Origin: Terriglobia bacterium
GTDB taxonomy: Bacteria; Acidobacteriota; Terriglobia; Terriglobales; Acidobacteriaceae
Assembly (NCBI GenBank): GCA_020073185.1
Contig: JAIQFT010000003.1
Location: 1-64,000, forward strand
Direction of reading: 5' to 3'
Length of the DNA stretch: 64,000 nt
The notes under the pieces were generated by a model. That model ran no database searches. It was not told where the DNA came from and saw nothing but the letters and a program-made list of their open reading frames with translations. A program made the translations under genes and the position numbers. This document shows, in pieces, positions 28,027-36,880 of the stretch; the first letter of the stretch is position 1, and each line of letters starts with the position of its first letter.

Positions 28027-28225
28027 GGCGATCTCCCTGCATGCGAATGGGTGAACCATAGCCCGCCCCAGCGGGCCTGGGCAACAAATTTCTCGCGGTA
28101 GCGCGTCACAAGCGAATGTGATCTTGTGAACGGTGCCGTTATTCGATTTACGCGGCGCGCAGGGTTTTATACAATCACGGGCTTTGCTGTCAGTTTCGGG
28201 TCCACACTGTAAGCGGATTCATACC

Positions 28226-29401
28226 ATGAAAATTCACGAATACCAGGCAAAAGCAATTCTGGCGCGGTATGGCGTCGCGGTGCCGCGTGGCGAGATGGCG
28301 GCGTCGCGCGAAGAAGCGGAAGAAATCGCCAAGCGCTTGATGAGCGCGGGCGCGCAGGGCGTGGTTGTCAAGGCGCAGATCCATGCTGGCGGGCGCGGCA
28401 AGGGTGGCGGCGTCAAGATCGCCAAGTCGGCGGAAGAAGCCGGCAGGCTGGCGACCAAGATGCTCGGCATGACGCTGGTCACCCACCAGACCAGTCCCGA
28501 AGGCCGCGTGGTGCGCCGGCTGCTGATCGAAGAAACGCTGCCCATCGAGCGCGAACTCTATCTCAGCATGTTGCTGGACCGCGCCGAGGCCAAGCTGCTG
28601 GTCATGGCGTCACAGGCCGGCGGCATGGAGATCGAGCAGGTCGCCGCCGAGCACCCCGAACAGATTCTGAAAGAGCACATTGAGCCGGCGGTGGGACTGA
28701 CGCAATTTCAGGCGCGCAAAATCGCCTTTGGTCTCGGCCTCAAGCCGGAGATGGTCAACCAGGCGGTGGCATTCCTGAACGGCCTGTACAAGGCGTATCT
28801 CGATACCGACGCATCGCTGATCGAGATCAACCCGCTGATTACAACCAAGGACAACCGTCTGGTCGCGCTCGACGCCAAGCTCAACTTCGACGACAACGCC
28901 CTCTTTCGCCACAAGGACATTCGCGATCTGCGCGACATCACCGAGGAGGACCCGCTGGAGGTCGAGGCCAGCAAGTACGCGCTGAACTACATCAAGCTCG
29001 ACGGTAACGTCGGCTGCATGGTGAACGGCGCCGGGCTGGCGATGTCCACCATGGACATAATCAAGTACGCTGGTGGCATGCCCGCGAACTTCCTCGACGT
29101 GGGAGGCGGCGCCAACGAAGAGCAGGTGACACACGCTTTCCAGATACTGCTCAGCGACAAGAACGTGCGCGCCGTGCTGATCAACATTTTCGGCGGCATC
29201 CTGCGCGTCGACACCCTCGCCAACGGCGTGGTGCAGGCGGCGCGCTTGACCAACATCCAACTGCCCATCGTGCTGCGGCTGGAAGGCACTAATGTCGAGC
29301 AGGGTAGGCAGATCCTGAAGGAAAGCGGACTGAACTTCATCCTTGCCGAAACCATGAAGGACGCGGCCGAGAAAGTAGTCGCGGCCGCAGGGCAGAGCTA
29401 A
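28226..29401 (+). CDS. sucC: succinyl-CoA synthetase beta subunit
   Basis: 391 residues from the ATG at 28226 ([16 protein letters not shown]). ATP-grasp domain at the N-terminus ([20 protein letters not shown]). The C-terminal CoA-ligase domain has [17 protein letters not shown]. With SucD it makes succinyl-CoA or, in reverse, ATP/GTP plus succinate in the TCA cycle. sucD starts 23 bases downstream, so they are one operon. Length is normal for the family. Confidence 0.97.
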   Translation: MKIHEYQAKAILARYGVAVPRGEMAASREEAEEIAKRLMSAGAQGVVVKAQIHAGGRGKGGGVKIAKSAEEAGRLATKMLGMTLVTHQTSPEGRVVRRLLIEETLPIERELYLSMLLDRAEAKLLVMASQAGGMEIEQVAAEHPEQILKEHIEPAVGLTQFQARKIAFGLGLKPEMVNQAVAFLNGLYKAYLDTDASLIEINPLITTKDNRLVALDAKLNFDDNALFRHKDIRDLRDITEEDPLEVEASKYALNYIKLDGNVGCMVNGAGLAMSTMDIIKYAGGMPANFLDVGGGANEEQVTHAFQILLSDKNVRAVLINIFGGILRVDTLANGVVQAARLTNIQLPIVLRLEGTNVEQGRQILKESGLNFILAETMKDAAEKVVAAAGQS

Positions 29402-29424
29402 CAACTAACACTCAAGAGCTAAGC

Positions 29425-30309
29425 ATGAGCGTACTTATAAACGAAAAAACGAAAGTCCTTGTTCAGGGTCTGACCGGCAAGGAAGGAACGTTCCACGCCA
29501 AGGCTTGCGCCGAGTACGGCACCAAGATCGTCGGCGGGGTGACGCCCGGCAAGGGCGGCGCCACGCACGAAGGCTGGCCGATTTTCAACACCGTACAGGA
29601 AGCCGTGGACAAAACCGGCGCGGACGCCTCCGTCATCTTCGTACCGCCGGCCTTTGCGGCCGACGCCATCATGGAAGCCGCCGATGCCGAGATCGATGTG
29701 ATCGTCTGCATCACCGAGGGCGTACCCACGCTCGACATGGTCCGCGTGTGGGAATTCCTGCAGACGCGGCGCTCGCGCCTGATCGGGCCCAACTGCCCGG
29801 GTATCATATCGCCCGGCAAGTGCAAGATCGGGATCATGCCGGGGCACATCCATCGCGAGGGGCCGGTCGGCATCGTGTCACGCTCCGGAACGCTGACCTA
29901 CGAGGCAGTCTACCAACTCACGCAGCGCGGCGTCGGGCAGTCGACCGCCATCGGCATCGGCGGCGACCCCATTATCGGCACCAATTTCGTGGACGCGCTC
30001 GAACTGTTCAACCACGACCCGCAGACCGAGGCGATCGTCATCATCGGCGAAATCGGCGGCAATGCCGAAGAGACGGCGGCGGAGTACATCCAGAACCACG
30101 TGAAAAAGCCGGTGGTCTCCTTCATCGCCGGGCAGACCGCGCCGCCGGGACGTCGCATGGGCCACGCCGGCGCCATCATCTCGGGCGGACACGGCACGGC
30201 GGCGGAAAAAATTCGCGCCTTGGAAGCCGCCGGCATCAAGGTTGCCAAGTCGCCGGCCGACATCGGCGACACCGTGATGTCGGTGATTGGTGCCACGGCG
30301 CGGGCGTAG
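29425..30309 (+). CDS. sucD: succinyl-CoA synthetase alpha subunit
   Basis: 294 residues. CoA-binding domain near the N-terminus ([20 protein letters not shown]). The phosphohistidine loop is in [20 protein letters not shown]; the conserved [20 protein letters not shown] is present. Partner of the sucC product in the TCA cycle. The downstream gap (30310-30416) has imperfect short tandem repeats (gcgagttccgaggtgcg, ctaactactaactgc) before ndk. Confidence 0.97.
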   Translation: MSVLINEKTKVLVQGLTGKEGTFHAKACAEYGTKIVGGVTPGKGGATHEGWPIFNTVQEAVDKTGADASVIFVPPAFAADAIMEAADAEIDVIVCITEGVPTLDMVRVWEFLQTRRSRLIGPNCPGIISPGKCKIGIMPGHIHREGPVGIVSRSGTLTYEAVYQLTQRGVGQSTAIGIGGDPIIGTNFVDALELFNHDPQTEAIVIIGEIGGNAEETAAEYIQNHVKKPVVSFIAGQTAPPGRRMGHAGAIISGGHGTAAEKIRALEAAGIKVAKSPADIGDTVMSVIGATARA

Positions 30310-30416
30310 TGGCAAGTTGCGAGTTCCGAGGTGCGCGTCGCGAATCCCGAGTTGCGGACGACCCGCATGGTTGCGGTTCGCCTCGGCTACCAGCTAACTA
30401 CTAACTGCTGAGAGAA

Positions 30417-30842
30417 ATGAAGACACTGCAACGTACTCTTGCCATCGTGAAGCCGGATGCGGTCGCCAAGAACGCCACCGGCGACATTCTCGCCACCATC
30501 GAGGCCAGCGGCTTCCGCATCCTTGGGATGAAGATGCTGCACATCTCCAAGGATGAAGCGAAGGGTTTCTACGCCGTGCATGCGGGCAAGCCGTTCTTTG
30601 ACTCGCTGACCGACTTCATGTCGAGCGGAATGGTCGTGGTGCTGGCCTTGGAGAAAGACGACGCGATCAAAGCCTGGCGCGACTTGATGGGGCCGACCAA
30701 TCCGGCGAACGCGGCCGAAGGCACCATCCGCAAGAAGTGGGGATCGAGCATCGAGCGCAATGCCACCCACGGCTCCGATGCCGAGGACACCGCGCGCTTC
30801 GAGCTGTCGTATTTCTTTGCCGGATACCAGTTGGCTCATTAG
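30417..30842 (+). CDS. ndk: nucleoside diphosphate kinase
   Basis: 141 residues. Transfers the gamma phosphate from ATP to other NDPs through a phosphohistidine. Active His in [20 protein letters not shown]; substrate motif [19 protein letters not shown]. Normal length. It follows sucCD by about 107 bases, so it might be read through from that operon. In this family succinyl-CoA synthetase and Ndk are functionally linked through GTP/ATP exchange. Confidence 0.96.
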   Translation: MKTLQRTLAIVKPDAVAKNATGDILATIEASGFRILGMKMLHISKDEAKGFYAVHAGKPFFDSLTDFMSSGMVVVLALEKDDAIKAWRDLMGPTNPANAAEGTIRKKWGSSIERNATHGSDAEDTARFELSYFFAGYQLAH

Positions 30843-30939
30843 GAGCGGTAGCTCTCAGGCAGTTAGCCAAACTGGCCTTCCGCGGTTGGTCACCCGACCA
30901 GCGAGTTACGGTCGCAGGCTTCGCGTGCTCCGATTTCAA

Positions 30940-31986
30940 TCACTCTGTTGCTGCCACCTGCTGGAAAGGGTTGCGCAGAAGCTCAGGGTCGGCATTCGGG
31001 GCGATCTGCCGAAGTTTGGTGTAGAGCTGCTTCGCCTCCGCACTGTTGCCGGCCGCTTCCGCCGACCGCGCCGCTCCCAGCAGGCTGTTGAAGCGGTTCG
31101 GCGAGGTCTGCAGCGAAGCCTTGTATTCCGCGAGCGCCTCGCTAGGACGATGCAACTCCGCCAGCAGGTCGGCCAACTGCTCGCGCGCCGGCAGCACCGG
31201 ACCCGGCGTTACCGGGTGCTTGTCGGTTCGGTCCTCCAGATCCGCTGAGGAGCGCAGCAAGCGCAGCCCTTCGTCCTTCTGCCCGGCAGCGAACGCCGTC
31301 CAGCCGGCGGCTTCCAGCCGCATGATTTCGAGCGTATCCGCGCCGTCCTGCTTTTTCGACTGAAGCAGCGCGTCACGTAACGATTCCAGCTTCGCGATGT
31401 TGGCCCGCGCGCCCTCCAGGTCGCCACTGCGCGCTGCGCCTACGGCTCGCGCCCAGTAGGTGATCCCGTTGGCCACTTCGGTCCAGTAAGATCCTCCTGT
31501 GAAGTTCGGCTCCGGCAGCGCACGCGCCTCCGCCCAGTGCCGGGTTTCGATGGTGCACCGCGCCGGGATCGCCGCCGCAGCGTAGGTTGCGCTGAAGATC
31601 TTCCAATCGGCTTGCGTGTTTTTTAGTTCGTTCCAGATCTTCCTGGCTTCCGCCTGCTCGCCTCTTTGCAGGTAGGCGTACACCAGGTAATCCATGGCGT
31701 GCAGTTGCTCGGCAACGGCAGCCGCCGAGCCTGTCCTGGCCGCGTTGGCGCGTCCCGCCGCCGCGGACGCAACATTGGACGAAATCGCGTCCGGCCACAC
31801 TCCCACCCGAACAAAAATGTGCGACGGCATGTGCAGCGCGTGGGGCGCCTCCGGCGCTACCTTGGCGTACCTGCGGGCCGCATCCAAACCCTGCTCCGCC
31901 AGGCCGGGATAGTCGTAGGTGTGGATAATGTAATGTGGCAACCCAGGATCATCCGCGGCCGAATATGCTGATAGCTGAGACTCCAT
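30940..31986 (-). CDS. TPR-type protein, probably N-terminally truncated
   Basis: 348 residues. The segment GLPHYIIHTYDYPGLAEQGL, followed by ALHMPSHIFVRVG, belongs to a family of tetratricopeptide proteins that usually run to well over 500 residues with an N-terminal TPR block before this point. Here the frame opens at an ATG only a few residues before that segment. The sequence directly upstream is the VOC gene, so the 5' part seems lost. The C-terminal TPR block (DLLAELHRPSEALAEYKASL, then FNSLLGAARSAEAAGNSAEA) is intact. May be a pseudogene. Convergent with ndk. Confidence 0.6.
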   Translation of the reverse strand: MESQLSAYSAADDPGLPHYIIHTYDYPGLAEQGLDAARRYAKVAPEAPHALHMPSHIFVRVGVWPDAISSNVASAAAGRANAARTGSAAAVAEQLHAMDYLVYAYLQRGEQAEARKIWNELKNTQADWKIFSATYAAAAIPARCTIETRHWAEARALPEPNFTGGSYWTEVANGITYWARAVGAARSGDLEGARANIAKLESLRDALLQSKKQDGADTLEIMRLEAAGWTAFAAGQKDEGLRLLRSSADLEDRTDKHPVTPGPVLPAREQLADLLAELHRPSEALAEYKASLQTSPNRFNSLLGAARSAEAAGNSAEAKQLYTKLRQIAPNADPELLRNPFQQVAATE

Positions 31987-32001
31987 AGGCGAAGCTGAAA
32001 C

Positions 32002-32472
32002 CTACTTCCCCATTTGCGCGAACATCGATTTTGCGCGCTGCTCGATTTCGGCCGGCGTGAGGTCCTCAATGTGCGTGGCCAGCGCCCAGACGTGGCCAAA
32101 GGGATCCGCGACCTGTCCGTAGCGGTCGCCCCAGAACTGGTTCGACAGCGGAAACACGACCTTCGCTCCCGCCTCGGTCGCCTTTTTCCAGGTGGCGTCC
32201 ACATCCGTGACGTAAAGGGTAAGCACCACCGGGCTGCCGCCCAGCGATTGCGGCGAGCGGCAACTGCCCTGAGGGAATTCATCCGCCATCATCAGGTGCG
32301 AATCGCCAATCTTCAAGTGCGCGTGCATGACTTTCCCGTCCGGCATGGTGCTGACCGGTCCAATCTGCTCCGCGCCGAAAACTCTCTTGTAGAACTCCAC
32401 TGCCTTCGCCGCCCCGTTTACGATGATGTGCGGCGTAATGCTGTGCATTCCACACGGAATAGGGTCTGCCAT
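32002..32472 (-). CDS. VOC-family (glyoxalase/bleomycin-resistance-like) protein
   Basis: 156 residues. PhnB-type VOC fold: ITPHIIVNGAAKAVEFYKRV, FGAEQIGPVSTMPDGKV, MHAHLKIGDSHLMMADE, and the second half LYVTDVDATWKKATEAGAKV and DRYGQVADPFGHVWALATH. His and Glu metal ligands of this fold are present (MHAHL, GHVWAL). The substrate is not predictable. The C-terminal tail DLTPAEIEQRAKSMFAQM is common in this subgroup. Starts 19 bases downstream of the monooxygenase-like gene, likely same transcript. Confidence 0.85.
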   Translation of the reverse strand: MADPIPCGMHSITPHIIVNGAAKAVEFYKRVFGAEQIGPVSTMPDGKVMHAHLKIGDSHLMMADEFPQGSCRSPQSLGGSPVVLTLYVTDVDATWKKATEAGAKVVFPLSNQFWGDRYGQVADPFGHVWALATHIEDLTPAEIEQRAKSMFAQMGK

Positions 32473-32491
32473 TTGCCATCCTCCATACTTG

Positions 32492-32779
32492 TCAATCTAC
32501 CGGCTGGTAAAGTTCGCGGGTAACGTTCTCCAGGAGCTTTTCCAGGCCATTGGTGATGTAGTCGCGGTAGTAGGCTGACGCGCGGTGCAGGTCGAGGGCC
32601 TCCGCACTATCGTAGTGCTCATAAAAGAAATAACGCCGCGGATCTCTCGATGACTGGTGGCCGACGTACATGCGGCAGCCCGGCTCGCGCCGCGAGTGTT
32701 CCTGCATCTTATGGATAAAGTGGCGAGCCTGGTCTTCCGTACCCGGCTTGACGGTGAACTGAACGAGCAGGACGAGCAT
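32492..32779 (-). CDS. antibiotic-biosynthesis-monooxygenase (ABM) domain protein
   Basis: 95 residues from the ATG at 32779, GGAG seven bases upstream. Dimeric alpha-beta barrel: MLVLLVQFTVKPGTEDQARH, EHSRREPGCRMYVGHQS and FFYEHYDSAEALDLHRAS. Proteins of this fold act as small quinol monooxygenases or heme-degrading enzymes; no substrate can be named. Probably co-transcribed with the VOC gene. Confidence 0.82.
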   Translation of the reverse strand: MLVLLVQFTVKPGTEDQARHFIHKMQEHSRREPGCRMYVGHQSSRDPRRYFFYEHYDSAEALDLHRASAYYRDYITNGLEKLLENVTRELYQPVD

Positions 32780-32888
32780 GAGCGGCTCCGGGTGAGTGAT
32801 TCTAAATTCTCGCGCTTGCTTGGGCAATCGGCTGGCGTTTCTTGGCGGATCGTCCCCACCGCCGCAGCCGGGATGAGCCCATTCTGGA

Positions 32889-33024
32889 TAGAGCGTGTTT
32901 CAAAAATGGGTTCTTTGAAGGGGCCCGGCTTCAGCCGGGCCGCTCCGAGCCCCAAAAACACGGGGCCTTAGCCCCTGAGGGAATTGGGTGTTACCCTCAA
33001 AATGGATTCTTGAAACAAGCTCTA
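32889..33024. repeat. MITE-like palindromic element with terminal inverted repeats
   Basis: 136 bases. The left end tagagcgtgtttcaaaaat and the reverse complement of the right end (tagagcttgtttcaagaat) agree at 17 of 19 positions. Inside are two perfect palindromes: gcccggcttcagccgggc and ggggccttagcccc. No open frame. The arrangement resembles a non-autonomous transposable element. Lies between the ABM gene and purA; a decayed relative is at 26177-26290. Confidence 0.75.
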
Positions 33025-33052
33025 GCAAACCGCCAAAGCCAAGAGCTAAAAG

Positions 33053-34372
33053 CTAAGAGCCAAAAGCCTCCAGTTCCGCCGCGAATCCCGCTGTGATCAT
33101 GGTCTGCTCGCGTCCCGGGCCGGTGGAGATCATCCCGGCTGGCGCCCCGCTTTCTTTTTCGATGAACGCCAGGTACTCGCGCGCCTTGGTCGGTAGCTTG
33201 TCGACCGACGTGGTACCCTCGGTGGATTTGCGCCAGCCGGGCAGGGTTTCGTACACGCACTCGATCCTTTCGTATCCGCAGGCCTGCGCCGGAATTTCCG
33301 ATGTCTTCTTGCCATTGATCCTGTACCCGACACAGACTGGGATCTCGGTCATTTCGTCCAACACGTCGAGTTTGGTCACCACCAGCCACGAGATCCCGTT
33401 AATCATGACCGAATAGCGCAACAGCGGCAGATCAAGCCAGCCGCAGCGCCGTGGGCGTCCCGTGACGGCGCCGTATTCGGTGCCTTTCTCGCGGATCGCA
33501 TTGCCGATTGCGTCGTGCAACTCGGTGGGAAAGGGGCCTTCCCCGACGCGTGTGCAGTACGCCTTGGTGACACCGATCACCATACCGATGGACGTCGGCC
33601 CCACACCGGTTCCGATTACCGAGCCGCCGGAGGTCGCGCTCGACGAGGTCACGAACGGATACGTGCCGTGGTCAATGTCGAGCATGGTGCCCTGCGCCCC
33701 TTCGAACATCACAGCCTCGCCGTGCGCGATCGCCTGGTTGAGCAGCGAGGCGGTGTCGCACACGAACGGCGCGATCCGTCGCGAGGCCCTGGCGTACTCG
33801 CGGAACATTTCTTCGGGATCGAGCGGCTCGGAGTTGAACAGCGCGTGCGCAATCATGTTCTTCTCGCGGCAGGCGTTTTCGATGTGCGTCTTCAGCAGCG
33901 AGAGGTCGAGCAGGTCGGCGACCCTCAGCCCGCGCCGCCCCATCTTGTCCTCGTACGCCGGGCCGATGCCGCGCGAGGTGGTGCCGATCTTTACCCTTCC
34001 GGGCGCGTTCTCTGCTGCCAGCTCGATCATTCGATGGTAGGGAAGAATGACTTGCGCGCGGTCGCTGATGAACAGGTTACCGTCCACGCGCACCCCGGCT
34101 GCTCGCAGCGCGTCCACTTCCTTCAGCAGCGCGAACGGATCCAGTACCACGCCATTGCCGATAACGGCGCGGCAGCCTTCGCGCAGGATGCCGCAGGGCA
34201 CCAGTTGCAGGATGAAGCGCTGGCCGTTGATGGTGACCGTGTGCCCGGCGTTGTGCCCGCCGGCATAGCGCGCCACCACGCTGAAGCGCGACGAGAGCAC
34301 GTCCACAATCTTGCCCTTGCCTTCGTCGCCCCACTGGGCGCCCACTACCACCGCTGTGTTTGGTTGCCTCAA
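33053..34372 (-). CDS. purA: adenylosuccinate synthetase
   Basis: 439 residues from a TTG at 34372 (GAGG six bases upstream); a GTG at 34405 is an alternative. GTP-dependent first step from IMP to AMP, cytoplasm. Motifs: VVGAQWGDEGKGKIVDVLSS, RYAGGHNAGHTVTINGQRF, GPTSIGMVIGVTKAYCTRVG and VTGRPRRCGWLDLPLLRYS. Near-normal length (about 430 is usual). Divergent from mutM, with a heptamer-repeat gap between. Confidence 0.95.
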   Translation of the reverse strand: MRQPNTAVVVGAQWGDEGKGKIVDVLSSRFSVVARYAGGHNAGHTVTINGQRFILQLVPCGILREGCRAVIGNGVVLDPFALLKEVDALRAAGVRVDGNLFISDRAQVILPYHRMIELAAENAPGRVKIGTTSRGIGPAYEDKMGRRGLRVADLLDLSLLKTHIENACREKNMIAHALFNSEPLDPEEMFREYARASRRIAPFVCDTASLLNQAIAHGEAVMFEGAQGTMLDIDHGTYPFVTSSSATSGGSVIGTGVGPTSIGMVIGVTKAYCTRVGEGPFPTELHDAIGNAIREKGTEYGAVTGRPRRCGWLDLPLLRYSVMINGISWLVVTKLDVLDEMTEIPVCVGYRINGKKTSEIPAQACGYERIECVYETLPGWRKSTEGTTSVDKLPTKAREYLAFIEKESGAPAGMISTGPGREQTMITAGFAAELEAFGS

Positions 34373-34484
34373 CTTTTGCCTCGCGTGCGAGCGGAATGCG
34401 CACACTGACGGCGGCGCGGACTTGCTTTAGGCCTGAAATTACCGGGATTTCGCCAGCCGAAGGAGTGTACAGAGAATCTTAAAC

Positions 34485-34570
34485 GTAGCAATTAGCAATT
34501 AGCAATTAGCTTTTAGCCGCGGCGTCTTGGTTGCAGCGCTCCACCTGCTAATCGCTAATTGCTATTCTTT
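34485..34570 (+). repeat. heptamer-type tandem repeats between purA and mutM
   Basis: gtagcaattagcaattagca followed by attagcttttagcc, and then gctaatcgctaattgctat just before mutM. The unit is similar to the one at 21867, here in the opposite orientation for the left group. It occupies the divergent purA-mutM gap where promoters should lie. Confidence 0.75.
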
Positions 34571-34574
34571 CTAC

Positions 34575-35468
34575 ATGCCCGAACTTCCCGAAGTCGAAAC
34601 CGTCGTCCGCGGTTTGCGCAAAACGGTGGTTGGAGACCTCATTGAGGACATATGGCTGAGCGGTCGCAGGCAGCCGCTGAAGTCCTCGCCCGAAGAGATC
34701 GCCTCGGTGCTGATGGGCGCGCGCATTGTCGGCGTGCGCCGCATGGGCAAGCACATCGTCATTGATTTGGTGATCGGGAGACCTGATGATCGGGTGATTG
34801 AAAGGCGGGGGCGCGGAAGAGAGTTGAAAGTTTCCTCCAGATCCCCAGATCGCCAGGTCACCAGATCGCCCGATTCTCACTTCATCGTTCATCTCGGCAT
34901 GACCGGACGTCTGCTCGTGGTCACGCCCGACGCGTCCCTGGCCAAGCACACGCACTTGGTCGCGCGGCTGAAGTCGGGCAGGGAACTGCGCTTCGTGGAT
35001 TCCCGCATGTTCGGCAAAGTGGCGGTTGTCCGCGAGCCGTTCGAAACCGCCGGGATGGAACCGCTCGACATCGGCTTCGAACGATTCGCCGGTCTTTTTC
35101 GCAAGCGCAAGACGCCGATCAAGAGCGCGCTGCTCAACCAGAACCTGCTGCGCGGCATCGGCAACATCTATGCCGACGAGTCGCTCGCCCGCGCCGCCAT
35201 TCGTCCCCGCCGCCGCGCTGCCACGCTCACCCGCGCCGACCTGCACCGCCTCTACGAATCCGTGCAGCAGGTGCTGACCGAAGCCATTGCCGCCGGCGGC
35301 TCGTCGGTCTCCGACTACGTGAATTCCGAGGGTGAGCCCGGCTTTTTCCAGTTCCAGCATCGGGTGTACGGCCGCGAAGGCGAGCCATGCCTGACGTGCG
35401 GCATCACCATCAAGCGCGTGGTTATAGCCGGTCGCAGCAGCCATTACTGCCCGAAGTGCCAGGAGTAG
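34575..35468 (+). CDS. mutM: formamidopyrimidine-DNA glycosylase with an unusual internal insertion
   Basis: 297 residues; the family is about 270-275. Removes oxidised purines (8-oxoguanine) by a bifunctional glycosylase/AP-lyase action. Catalytic Pro and Glu in MPELPEVETVVRGLRK; Lys loop HLGMTGRL; H2TH region LLNQNLLRGIGNIYADE; C-terminal zinc finger CLTCGITIKRVVIAGR, then CPKC. Between the beta-strands VIDLV and HFIVHLGMTG about 35 extra residues appear (GRPDDRVIERRGRGRELKVS onwards), coded by imperfect gatcgg/cagatcg repeats. The insertion keeps frame and lies at a surface loop before HLGMTG, so the enzyme may still work. Confidence 0.92.
   Translation: MPELPEVETVVRGLRKTVVGDLIEDIWLSGRRQPLKSSPEEIASVLMGARIVGVRRMGKHIVIDLVIGRPDDRVIERRGRGRELKVSSRSPDRQVTRSPDSHFIVHLGMTGRLLVVTPDASLAKHTHLVARLKSGRELRFVDSRMFGKVAVVREPFETAGMEPLDIGFERFAGLFRKRKTPIKSALLNQNLLRGIGNIYADESLARAAIRPRRRAATLTRADLHRLYESVQQVLTEAIAAGGSSVSDYVNSEGEPGFFQFQHRVYGREGEPCLTCGITIKRVVIAGRSSHYCPKCQE
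34770..34880 (+). repeat. in-frame repeat insertion within mutM
   Basis: About 110 bases of imperfect repeats: gatcgggagacctgatgatc, gggtgattgaaagg, and then ccagatccccagatcgccag followed by gtcaccagatcgcccgattc. The left part and the right part are rough inverted repeats. The insert is a multiple of three in effect and has no stop codon in the mutM frame. Its composition resembles the short tandem repeats of the gaps. Confidence 0.7.
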
Positions 35469-35534
35469 CTCTTAGCTATTATTTGCGGATACGATTGCCA
35501 TTCTGTCTGTTGATCCATCATTTCCATTTTGGTG

Positions 35535-35685
35535 TGTCATCCCGAGCGAGCGTAGCCGACTCTGAGCCCAGCCGAGAAGGATGGAGCGCGAGTCGAGGGA
35601 CCTTGTGTTTTCCGGAACGAACCCAAGGTCCCTCGACTCCGCTTGGCCTCGACTCCGCTCGGCCCTCGCTTCGCTCGGGATGACA
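35535..35685. repeat. palindromic element in the mutM-glk gap
   Basis: 151 bases bounded by tgtcatcccgagcgag at the left and the inverted form cttcgctcgggatgaca at the right. Inside, gagtcgagggaccttg and caaggtccctcgactc form another long perfect stem. Related cores (tgtcatcccgagc, cgagtcgaggga) occur in the three-copy element at 41793, 51530 and 61635. The remaining 35469-35534 and 35686-35815 hold only short tandem repeats (agctaagagctgatagc). Confidence 0.75.
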
Positions 35686-35815
35686 TCGCGCGTCGTCGTG
35701 GGACATTAGCATGCAGGCATCAATAGCCTCGTTCACAAGAACCGTTTTCAGCCGTGCCGCCGGGACAAGCTAAGAGCTGATAGCTAAGAGCTAATAGCCG
35801 GGAGCTTGTTCTAAA

Positions 35816-36880
35816 ATGTCAGCCATGCCATCCTTCGCCATTGGAGTGGACCTGGGCGGGACCAACCTGCGCATCGCCGCCGTGGACGAGCAAGGCGCGT
35901 TGCTCGAAAAAGTGACCCTCGGCACGCAGGTGGCGCGCGGGCGCGATCACGTCATCGCCGAAATGTGTGACGCCATACGCGAGCTGTCGGCGAAGTTCAG
36001 CCGCGCCGGGCACATGATCGGTGCCGGTATCGGTGTCCCCGGCATCATTGACCAGCGCACCAGCATGCTGCGCGAGTCGCCGAACCTCCCCGGCTGGCAC
36101 AACTACCCGGTGCGCGACGAGATTGAACGCCGTCTGGGCGCGCCCGTGATCCTGGAGAATGACGCCAACGCCGCCGCCATGGGTGAAGCCTGGCTGGGCG
36201 CGGCGCGCGGCATGGACTCCATGTGCATGATCACCCTCGGCACCGGCGTCGGCGGTGGCATCGTGCTCAACGGGAAGATCTGGCACGGCATGACCGGCAT
36301 GGCGGGCGAGGTCGGGCACATGACCATTGATCCCGGCGGTCCGCACTGCAATTGCGGCAACACTGGCTGCGTCGAGCAATTCGCCTCGGCCACGGCAGTG
36401 ATGCGCATGGCGCGCGAAGCCATCGCCAACCGTGGTGCGCCGCAACTGGCGCGCGCCGCCAACGCGTCCGATGTCGAGTTCAGCGCCAAGGTGGTTTACA
36501 ACCTCGCCATCCAGGGCGACCGGCCCGCACGCGACATTTTCAACCGCGCCGGGTGGGCCTTGGGAGTCCTGATCGCCGACCTCGTTAACATGCTGAACCT
36601 GAACATGTACGTGATCGGCGGTGGGGTCGCGGCCGCGTGGAGCGTCTTCAGCCCGGCGATGTTCGATGAGGTGCGCAAGCGTTCCATGGTTTACGTTGCG
36701 ACCGCCCCGGTGGAAGCAGTGGCGCCGCCCGCGGGCGCCTCGGCGGACGCGGCCGCCGAAACCACGGGTCAGTCGACGGTCATCACGCGCGCGCTGCTGG
36801 GCAGCGACGCCGGACTCTACGGCGCCGCGCGCCTCCCGATGATGACTGGCGAGAAATCGGCAAATCGGCAGATCGCTTAG
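35816..36880 (+). CDS. glk: ROK-family glucokinase
   Basis: 354 residues, ATG at 35816 (MSAMPSFAIGVDLGGTNLR). Phosphorylates glucose or a related sugar with ATP in the cytoplasm. N-terminal phosphate motif GVDLGGTNLRIAAVD; ROK signature GMAGEVGHMTIDPGG with zinc site HCNCGNTGCVEQFAS; catalytic Asp in LENDANAAAMGEAWLGAARG. The extended C-terminal Ala/Thr-rich stretch (about 305-325) is unusual. Convergent overlap of four bases with hisC. Confidence 0.85.
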   Translation: MSAMPSFAIGVDLGGTNLRIAAVDEQGALLEKVTLGTQVARGRDHVIAEMCDAIRELSAKFSRAGHMIGAGIGVPGIIDQRTSMLRESPNLPGWHNYPVRDEIERRLGAPVILENDANAAAMGEAWLGAARGMDSMCMITLGTGVGGGIVLNGKIWHGMTGMAGEVGHMTIDPGGPHCNCGNTGCVEQFASATAVMRMAREAIANRGAPQLARAANASDVEFSAKVVYNLAIQGDRPARDIFNRAGWALGVLIADLVNMLNLNMYVIGGGVAAAWSVFSPAMFDEVRKRSMVYVATAPVEAVAPPAGASADAAAETTGQSTVITRALLGSDAGLYGAARLPMMTGEKSANRQIA

